DNA of 64,000 bases from Sophora flavescens (Eukaryota > Streptophyta > Magnoliopsida > Fabales > Fabaceae). A program made the translations under genes and the position numbers. Position 1 is the stretch's first letter; each line of letters opens with the position of its first letter. Shown in pieces: positions 57,150-64,000 of this stretch. Below the pieces are notes generated by a model that saw nothing but the letters and a program-made list of their open reading frames with translations, made no database searches and was not told where the DNA came from. Where the stretch lies: positions 87,987,548 through 88,051,547 of the forward strand of contig CM061069.1 of assembly GCA_030762895.1 (NCBI GenBank), in the 5' to 3' direction.

Positions 57150-59600
57150 AAAAACTGATTTTTATTAAATTGCTAGTCGCACCCCTCCTTTTCTCACGCA
57201 CACCCCCACTCTTTTCTTTCCTATTTCTGATGCTCAATCTTCTTCTTCCTCTACAACCCAAACTTCTTTCTTCTCTCTCTTGACCAGAATCGCCACCCAG
57301 CCCCTGCCAGCCCAGCACCATGCCGTCGTGTCGCATGCACCGCCACCGGAGCCGTTCAACCACCGCGTCCTGTCTGCCCAACTCCAACCCGCGTCCCTGT
57401 TGTGCCTGGTTCATTCCTCAGTCGTGCGGAAACGCGCTCCGCCACGGTGAGTCAAGTTTGTCGTCGCCTCATGGTGGTTTTCCACCACTTTCATTCAGTT
57501 TCACCTTCCCTTTCTTGTCTGAGTCTTATTCTTCTTTTGGTTGTGGGTTGTCACATGAAACGGAGCTCCGCCAAGTCCTCAGACGCGCCACCGTCGCTGC
57601 CATCACAGGACCTCCGTTTCTGGCGCTGTCCAAGATCCCAGACCGTAGTGTAAGCTTCTGGAGAGGAAAAGCTCACCCCTCACGTTTCTGTCTGCTCAGT
57701 TCTTCACTGTGTCACTATCGCGCCGGAGTCGTTGTGCCGCCAACCGCCGCCGCGCCAGACCTTCAACAACCACCACGTTCCCTCCTCTTTATCTTGGGTA
57801 AGTTAATTTATGTTTCTTCTTCCCTTCCATTTTTCCCATAACCCTAAATTCCCAATTTAAAACCCTAACTATTAATTTGGAATCTAGTTGTCCAAATTGA
57901 TGGTGTTGCTTATAAAGTGGATATGTCAATTTCAAATCCCCCATGTCAATTTCTTAAATTTCCTTTCAATTTCATTTTTTCCCAATCTCATTCTGAAACC
58001 CGAACCCTAGATTTTATCTAAATCTCAGTTCTTGCCTCTGTTAAGGGTTAATCTGCAAATTTCCTTAATTATAGAATAAGTAGTTATTGGTATGTCATTA
58101 ATTATTGGGCTGTTTGTTGAATTAATATGCAATGCCTTTTTCTTTATGTTGGTCGAAACTGTACAAGAAGGAGGAAAGAGAGGAGTTAATTCAAACGTTG
58201 TTACTGATGAGACTATAACTAGGAAAAGAAACAAAGACATAGCTAGGACATCGAGAAAAGAGCAAGATTTCAATATCATCTCTTTTTCAAGAGGATTCAA
58301 GGTGACAATAGAATCCCTCAAAACCTCTCTATTTTCACTTAAATGAATTCCTTCAGTCTTTCTTTTTTACTCCTTAATTTCTTTTATAGGACGAGTCTGT
58401 CTATGATTAACTTGATTAGTGTTACAAATACTAAAGCACATGAAATCAAATGGTAAGGAGCATTCAATGCTATATCAAGTGATCTCAAGGTAAAATATAT
58501 GCAAGATAGCACTCAAACATGTGCATATATAGTGATTCAATTATTGTGCCCTTTCATTTTGGGATAAATGAGTTATCAATTCAACGTTTGGAACCTTTTT
58601 TATTTTGTCAATTTCCTTTCTTTTCCTGTTAAGCAAAATGAGTTTTAATGCAATCAGGTTTCCTTTATTTTTAATTTTCTCAGTTTTTTGAATCAATTAC
58701 TGATATTGTGAAAAAAGCATGTACTGGTTATAGGTATGATGAAATGTAATGTTTTTGTTTTGACAATTAGTTCCTATTTTGTCAGGATCTTAGTTAAGCT
58801 ACATGGCACCACCATTTCATGGTGAGAGTTAATAGAAAAAATTGTTAGCAGTTGCTCTTTATCAGTTAATAGAAAAATTAATCATGGTATGTAGTTGGTT
58901 CTAACTGCGCTTCTTGTGGTTGTTATGAAAGTCTCTCCTATTTTAATGACTTTAGACGAATGCAGGATCTTGATATGCATTAAATCCACTATCACTTATG
59001 TTTGCAATGTTTAATGAAGAGTTATCTTGGCAGAAGAAATTTTGCAGCTACTGGCTTAGTATTCAGAGTGATAAATTGTTATTAGCTGTCAAATGGATAA
59101 GAAGAGCAACAGTGACAGAGTTTGTCATATCTTTGTCTGTAGATGATATTTTTTGGGCCAACAACAAATATGTTGGTAAACTGAGATATGATTTTTTTTT
59201 ATTTTATTGTAACGGGTTTGTGATTAGTTTATTCCCCCTGTATAGCTATTAGGCAAGTAATCATGATGCTTCTTCATTATCAACATAAATAAGCCAGTTT
59301 TTTTTTCATTTCATTTTTGTAAGTTTTTAGGTAGATTAGTTTATTATGCCATTTAAATTTGTGAATTTGGGAAGAGTGTATCAGCTATTGCCATGTTGGT
59401 TATAGTAAGGACTCACTATCTTTTATTTGATTATAGTAACATCCTTCTCGTTTATGATGGTGGCCACGAATTAATCAATGATGACGATGATTAGATGACA
59501 ACAACTATGATATGATGATGAGGAGGAGATGATGGATGATGTGCTAGATGAAGATGAAGAGTTTAGTGATAAAAGTAACAATGAGGAATAAATTTATGTC
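57150..59600 (+). other. Gene-like interior of the CACTA element
   Basis: 57180-57790 is a C-rich, pyrimidine-leader-like then G+C-rich coding-like stretch with possible 5' splice sites (GGTGAGTCAAG near 57445, GGTAAGTTAA near 57798); an open frame from 57320 to 57841 has no known domain. Further right, 58092-58346 encodes a basic stretch (ETITRKRNKDIARTSRKEQD), and around 59515-59590 an acidic tail-like DDEEEMMDDVLDEDEEF ends in TAA. It could be a decayed transposon gene or captured host exons; I cannot name a family. Confidence 0.4.
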
Positions 59601-60202
59601 TTTGATGTTTGTAATGATATTTTAATGCTTTCAATCTAAATATATCGTTCTTGTATTTCAAGATACTTTGTGTTTTTGTTTATTTGAAGCTTGATACTTG
59701 TCTAGAGTGGTATCTTAATAATAATTGTTTTTTATTATATTATATTAGATTCCAAGTCCAGGTACCTAATTTGGTATGCATAATTATTTAAGTTTGACCC
59801 TTTTTTATTAACAAACATGATTTGTTTATCAAAAAATATTATTTAAATATGATTATCTAATCCGTGGGAAATCTGTCCAAAATAATATCATAACATTTGT
59901 CTGAAATCCGTCCAGAATTTACATGAATAGCAATATTGAATCCGTCTGAAATCCGTCTGAAATTAAGCCAATATAACCAAAATTCAGATTTTTTGTGTTT
60001 GTCTGAAAGCTATCCGAAATATGTCTGGAACTAATTTCGGATGGAATTTCGGACAGAATTTTCAATTTCCAACGGGGCTTTTTCGGACGGGGGATGTTCC
60101 GTCTGAAATCCATCTGAAATTAATTGTCCGTCCAAAATCCACAGGAAAAATGTCCAAATTCCGTCCATGAATCCGTCCGAAAATAACAATTTTCTAGTAG
60201 TG

Positions 60203-60958
60203 TCATAACATAAATCAGATCTTGGGCATAGCTCCAATCCCTAGAAATAAAGCTATTACTCAAGCATTGCCATGGTGATGACAAGCTTGGTTAACAACAT
60301 CATAAATGAAAACCTAAAAGAAGAGAGATCCTAAAAATTTGCCTAAGTGTAGCAGCCCAAAAGTCTCTCTCAAGTATCTGCCTAATTTCCTTATTTATAG
60401 ATTAGGGTAATTTGAATCCCAATCAAACACAAATTCGGATCAAATCAATTTCTACATATCCAAATATTGCACATCACGGCCGTGATGGCCATCACGGCCA
60501 GGCCGTGACGGGTTCTGCCTTGGAGGTTGCTTCACTAGTTGGTCTGTCACTGCCGTGACCACCATCACGGCTTGGCCGTGATCAGTTCTGCCTGTGAGGG
60601 TCTGGTTCAGCTGACATGTCACGGCCGTGATGGAAATCACGGCCTGGCCATGACCAGTTTTGACTTTTCCATTCTTTCTTTTCAGCTTTGCTCGATCATG
60701 GCTGTGATGGTCATCACGGCTAGGCCGTGATGGGCTCTGTTTGGCTCATTTTCTTCACTTTTCAAGCGCCATCTTCATGCAAGCTCCATCATGGTTAATC
60801 TTGAGCATTTTAATCCTTAATTCCTTCATAACAACACCACCAAACCGCCTTACCCGTTCCAAGGTAAAAACTAACAAAAAATCAAATTAAAAATGCCTAA
60901 ACTATATGAAAATGCATGCAAAATGTCAATGAAATATGATGTGAAATCACACTTATCA
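60203..60958 (-). repeat. Athila-D 5' LTR, third segment (U3)
   Basis: Contains the CACGGCCGTG cluster (60470-60740) and the U3 start; minus-strand start TGATAAGTGTGATTTCACAT at 60958. The same U3 is on the plus strand at 62464. A TATA box (CTATAAATA on the minus strand) is near 60397. Confidence 0.92.
60470..60740. repeat. CACGGCCGTG palindrome cassette array
   Basis: Four modules of about 60-75 bp, each with TCACGGCCGTGA or CATCACGGCCAGGCCGTGA inverted repeats separated by unique linkers such as GTTCTGCCTTGGAGG. Same layout at 62690-62955 in inverse orientation. Confidence 0.88.
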
Positions 60959-61685
60959 AGAAGTCAGTCCTTCGATGTGGTCTAGTACCTCGAGGGATTA
61001 CTTTCCGCAGTTGCGCATGGTGGATACCTTGAGAAAAAAAATTATAGATTAAAATCACAATATACGTAAATGAATGATAAGTATATCTTTATCAAGTATA
61101 GAAACAAGTAATCTATTTTCATACTAAATAATGTTATTCTAAAGTAAGTTTGAGTGTAAAAGTAAATAAATAAGAGATATTTACCCTAAATAGATTAAAG
61201 TATAACAAAATCTCAATCCCCTTTAACCAATTTCAAACTTACAAGAGGAACTTCTTGCTTCTATACTATGCCGGTTGATTCCTCCGCAAAACTGCAAGTT
61301 GACAAATGACAGGTGAAGGCTATGGTGCACCACCCACCAAAATGGTGTAGTGGTGCACCGCCCTAATGGTAGAATATGGGCCAATAAAATTTCCACATGT
61401 ATCAGGTTGACATTTCAACTCATTTAGTTTTGTTTCAAGGTGCTAGCAAGGATGAAGCACTCAAGAAAGTGCCACCAATGAGTCACATATTTTAGCCATT
61501 AGATTTAATAATAAAATATTTATTGGGAGATTTTAGTGTCAAAAAATGGTAACCCATTAACACTGCAGATCGACACTACCCATCCATCCGACCCCACCCC
61601 CACCAGCCTCCCTTCAACACCACCGATCAACCCTGCCTTCATCGCCGCCGTAAACGGTGGCCCTCCCTTGCTTCCCAGGCGCACT
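60959..61685. other. Unassigned spacer
   Basis: 727 bp with no recognised element. Visible structure: an inverted repeat GGTGCACCAC (61324-61333) and GTGGTGCACC (61350-61359) enclosing a smaller CACCAAAATGGTG hairpin, and a C-rich stretch at 61560-61660. No convincing ORF. It is the only piece that might be flanking host DNA, besides 31979-32416. Confidence 0.5.
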
Positions 61686-61873
61686 TATGACACATGTGGC
61701 TGACGAGGGCATGGAGTGGTCGCCGGTGCAAGAAGGCACGAACAAGGAGCGACTCCTGGCAGGCTTCTAGGCGGTGGGACACATGAATGAACCGATTACA
61801 CACCAGAATGAGAGGGATCCTGAGACTGTGTAGGTATGGGACTATACTGTTGAGGATGACTTATATGAATTGA

Positions 61874-62006
61874 TGGGTACTACCTATACTAACAAGATAC
61901 ATCTTCTTTTCAGGAGCCCATCACTTAAGAACTCTACAGTTAAGCGTGCTTGACTTGGAGCAATTTTGGGATTTGGGATCGGTGACCTCCTGGGAAGTTT
62001 TCCCAG
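61874..62006 (+). other. 5S rRNA-like sequence in TRIM 5' LTR
   Basis: AGTTAAGCGTGCTTG (pol III box A), GGTGACCTCCTGGGAAGT (intermediate element/box C region) and CCCATCACTTAAGAACTC correspond in order to plant 5S rRNA. Relative to 5S there are several substitutions and a small insertion (GGGATTTGGGATCGGTGACC). It is part of the Cassandra LTR, not a ribosomal gene; in this family it is thought to act as an internal pol III promoter. Confidence 0.85.
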
Positions 62007-62394
62007 GAAGTGTGTGAGTGAGGACATAGCACTCTGAAAAGACCCGTGTTGGTTTGTGGGGACAGTCGTCAATCCATAAAGCAGCCAGGGATGTTACAAA
62101 TGGTATCAGAGCGGCATCTCTCCCAGTACGGTGTGGTTCAGGGACGAACCAAGTGGAAACTGGTGGGCATGTGACACCCGTGGCTGACGAGGGCGGGGAG
62201 TGGTCACTGGTGCAAGAAGGCACGGACAAGGAGCGGCTGCTGGCAGGCTTTTAGGCATTGGGACACATGAATGAACCGATTACACACCGGATTGAGAGGG
62301 ATCCTGAGACTGTGTAGGTATGTGACTATACAGTTGAGGATGACTTATATGAATTGATTGATACTACCTATACTAACAAGACGCATCTTCTTTT

Positions 62395-62463
62395 CAAGAT
62401 CCCATCACTTAAGAACTCCTCAGTTAAGTGTGCTTGCCTTGGAGTAATTTTGGGATGGGTGAC
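62395..62463 (+). other. 5S rRNA-like sequence in TRIM 3' LTR, cut
   Basis: ATCCCATCACTTAAGAACTC, AGTTAAGTGTGCTTG and GGGATGGGTGAC match the 5S order. The insertion of the Athila-like LTR falls right after GGGTGAC, within the internal control region. Confidence 0.85.
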
Positions 62464-62689
62464 TGATGAGTGTGATTTCACCTCATATTTCATTGACATT
62501 TTGCATACATTTTCATATAGTTTAGGCATTTTTAATTTGATTTTGGTGAGTTTTTACCTTGGAACGGGTAAGGCGGTTTTGTGGTGTTGTTGTGCAGGAA
62601 TTAAGGGTTAAAATGCTCAAGATCAACCATGATGGAGCTTGCATGAAGATGGGGCTTGAAAAATGAAGAAAATGAGTCAAACAGAGCCC

Positions 62690-62955
62690 ATCACGGCCTA
62701 GCCGTGATGACCATCACAGCCATGATCGAGCAAAGCTGAAAAGAAAGAATGGAAAAGTCATAACTGGTCACGGTCAGCCCGTGATGTCCATCACGGCCGT
62801 GACATGTCAGCTGAACCAGACCCTCACAGGCAGAACGAATCACGGCCAAGCCGTGATGGTGGTCACGGTCGTGATAGACCAACCAGCAGAGCAACTTCCA
62901 AGGCAGAACCCGTCACGGCCTGGCCGTGATGGCCATCACGGCCGTGACGCGCAAT
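62690..62955. repeat. CACGGCCGTG palindrome cassette array in Athila-E LTR
   Basis: Four modules, for example GTCACGGCCTGGCCGTGA then TGGCCATCACGGCCGTGACG at 62910-62950. It lies 70 bp upstream of the TATA box. Confidence 0.88.
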
Positions 62956-63020
62956 ATTTGGATCTGAAGAAACTGATTTGATCTGAATTTGTGTTTGATT
63001 GGGATTCAAATTACCTTAAT

Positions 63021-63029
63021 CTATAAATA
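63021..63029 (+). promoter_or_regulatory. TATA box of Athila-E LTR
   Basis: CTATAAATA, preserved in the Athila-D LTR copies (minus strand near 43330 and 60397). Confidence 0.55.
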
Positions 63030-63096
63030 AGGAAATTAGGCAGAGACTAGAGGAGGACTTTTGGGCTGCGACCCTTAGGCATAAATTTAGGATCTC

Positions 63097-63097
<1 letters not shown>

Positions 63098-63127
<30 letters not shown>

Positions 63128-63168
63128 CTTCTTCTCCTCCTCCTCCTCCTCCTCCTCCTCCTCCTCTA
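63098..63168 (+). repeat. CTT/CTC compound microsatellite
   Basis: About eleven CTT units followed by about eleven CTC units in the LTR leader. The other LTR copies (43235-43255) have only a short GAAGAAGGAGGAG-type stretch on the opposite strand, so it has expanded here. Confidence 0.93.
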
Positions 63169-63938
63169 TTAGGTTTTAATTCATGTTTTTGTTAATCAAG
63201 CTTGCCATGATCACGGCCATGCTTAAGTAGTAGCTTTATTTCTAGTGATTAGGGCTATACCCAAGATCTGATTTATGTTATGAATTGATGTTTTACCTTT
63301 GTTAATTTCGATTTTGCTTTAGATCTGATTTCTATTGTTTTAATTACTCGTAAATTTGGTGGCCACTTATTTGCTTGTCGTAGATATTCTAAGGAGGAAC
63401 CTAGCGGTGAACTTATGTATCGGATCTATAGAATCAGACTTAGGACTTAAATCACGAGAGTTAGAAGCGGTCCTTCGAGGATTAACGAATTGTCACAAGG
63501 CTTAAAGGGTTCGATCTAAATTCAACTACCACGAGAGTAGGGGTTGGTTTAATTGGGCACGATTTTTGTAACCTGAGAGGGAGCATTAACTTATTTAGGA
63601 TAAATTCGCCTTCAAAACAATTTAGATAATTAACAAGGGGTAGTCAATTTAGTAACATAAACAATCTTGTTGGTAACCCAAATTCCTAGGAATTCCATTT
63701 GAATTTGAAAACCCCCAATTTGAATTACTTTCCTGTTTTGTTTAATTACGATATTAAATTTGATTGTTACTTGATTCTTATTTCAAAAATCAAAACCTTT
63801 TCAATATCCCTTTTTATGTAGTCCAGTTTAATTGATTTGATAATTAGTTGTGATTTGAGATCACGGTCTCTGTGGGATCGATCTTTTTATTACTTGGCAA
63901 CGAATCCGGTATACTTGCCAGATCCCACATCAAGTTTT

Positions 63939-63956
63939 TGGCGCCGTTGTCGGGGA
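63939..63956 (+). other. Athila-E primer-binding site (Asp tRNA type)
   Basis: TGGCGCCGTTGTCGGGGA, one base different from the Athila-A site, six bases after the LTR end. Confidence 0.9.
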
Positions 63957-64000
63957 CTGTGCTTCTTCGAATCTTAATTTAATTTTAAATTGATTTTTTT

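Larger units (their letters stand above)
56568..60202. mobile_element. CACTA transposon, non-autonomous
   Basis: Ends are CACTACTAGAAAAC and, inverted, CACTACTAGAAAAT (13 bp identical), flanked by the 3-bp duplication TCA (56565-56567 and 60203-60205). The empty site is kept at about 43115. Subterminal regions are full of TTTCGGACGGA/TCCGTCCGAAA motifs in both orientations at 56590-57120 and 59870-60190. No TNP2-like transposase is recognisable in the 3.6 kb. Confidence 0.9.
42651..60958 (-). mobile_element. Athila-like Ty3/gypsy element, gag-protease only (Athila-D)
   Basis: Minus-strand element with 5' LTR at 46365-60958 (split by two insertions), an Asp-tRNA-like primer site, gag and protease, and a 3' LTR at 42651-43728 that lacks both ends. 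RT, RNase H and integrase are absent: protease is followed by about 0.4 kb of non-pol sequence. The two LTR copies agree closely outside the insertions, and the LTR at 62464-63932 is of the same family. Confidence 0.87.
61686..62463 (+). mobile_element. Cassandra-type TRIM with 5S rRNA-like LTRs, truncated
   Basis: A miniature LTR element: 5' LTR 61686-62098, interior of only 71 bp with primer site TGGTATCAGAGC (62101-62112), then 3' LTR from 62170. Both LTRs start with TGACACnnGTGGCTGACGAGG and contain the 5S-like block. No coding capacity, as in all TRIMs. The 3' LTR is interrupted after 294 bp by the Athila-like LTR at 62464; its rest should follow that element beyond the window. Confidence 0.88.
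62464..63932 (+). repeat. 5' LTR of another Athila-like element (Athila-E)
   Basis: 1469 bp, TGATGAGTGTGATTTCACC...CCCACATCA, same family as the Athila-D LTRs in opposite orientation. It has the CACGGCCGTG array (62690-62955), TATA box CTATAAATA at 63021-63029, a CTT/CTC microsatellite and a U5. It is followed by its primer site, so the body lies to the right, outside the window. Confidence 0.93.

Noticed and set aside
57148..57414. Minus-strand Arg-rich open frame opposite the CACTA interior
   Set aside because: It is antisense to the pyrimidine-rich leader, and the composition explains it.
60452..60730. Open frames with repeated HGRD/TAVT words over the CACGGCCGTG arrays, also at 62691-62981
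   Set aside because: Translation of the palindromic array on both strands; not protein-coding.
61874..62006. Genuine 5S rRNA gene
   Set aside because: Too many changes from 5S in the stem regions, present in direct LTR copies flanking a Met-tRNA primer site, so it belongs to a TRIM.
62101..62112. tRNA gene fragments at TGGTATCAGAGC and TGGCGCCGTTGCC strings
   Set aside because: They are primer-binding sites next to LTR ends; no cloverleaf can be formed around them.

Overview
This window is a block of nested plant transposable elements, and I see no convincing host gene in it. The elements are SIRE/Maximus-type Ty1/copia retrotransposons with an extra env-like reading frame, Athila-type Ty3/gypsy elements with an Asp-tRNA-like primer-binding site, another gypsy family with LTRs of almost 4 kb, L1-type LINEs with a C-terminal RNase H, a Cassandra-type TRIM carrying a 5S rRNA-like sequence, a CACTA element, a hAT-like element and a Tourist-like MITE. 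This points to a large, repeat-rich genome of a flowering plant, probably a eudicot; the species cannot be told from the sequence alone. Introns, tRNAs and complete rRNA genes were not found.

Left complex (1-31978). The oldest layer is a minus-strand Ty3/gypsy element. Its 5' LTR is at 28040-31978, its gag-only interior at 25474-28039 (with a MITE at 25871-26299), and its 3' LTR runs from 25473 down to 23653, where LINE-1 (+) is inserted. LINE-1 covers 1-170, 10638-14171 and 23336-23652. It was split twice: by a complete but decayed SIRE element (+, 171-10637), and by a solo LTR (14172-23335) flanked by the 5-bp duplication ATTGT. That solo LTR was in turn entered by LINE-2 (-, about 14640-20195), the best preserved LINE of the two.

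Middle complex (32417-42650). Two minus-strand SIRE bodies lie head to tail and share one LTR region (38437-40813). The left body has gag and the env-like gene but no pol. Its 3' LTR is interrupted by a hAT-like element (33532-35859, 8-bp duplication ACTTAGCG), which itself contains a solo Athila-like LTR (33624-35025, 5-bp duplication TGTTC).

Right complex (42651-64000). A minus-strand Athila-like gag-protease element (42651-60958) has its 5' LTR split by a full-length Athila element (+, 46887-56430, duplication CCTAA) and by a CACTA element (56568-60202, duplication TCA). The sister LTR at 42651-43728 preserves both empty target sites. After a spacer of about 730 bp comes a Cassandra-type TRIM (61686-62463), cut by the 5' LTR of another Athila-like element (62464-63932) that runs off the right edge.

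All protein-coding parts are decayed. The best preserved are the gag-pol of the Athila element at 46887-56430, where one reading frame is broken only by stop codons, and ORF2 of LINE-2, with one frameshift and one stop. Most premature stops sit where a Gln or Trp codon is expected, as C-to-T decay of methylated DNA would produce. The most interesting non-coding signals are CpG-rich palindromic cassettes shared by different LTR families and the MITE, and a minisatellite whose every unit is a perfect-arm hairpin.
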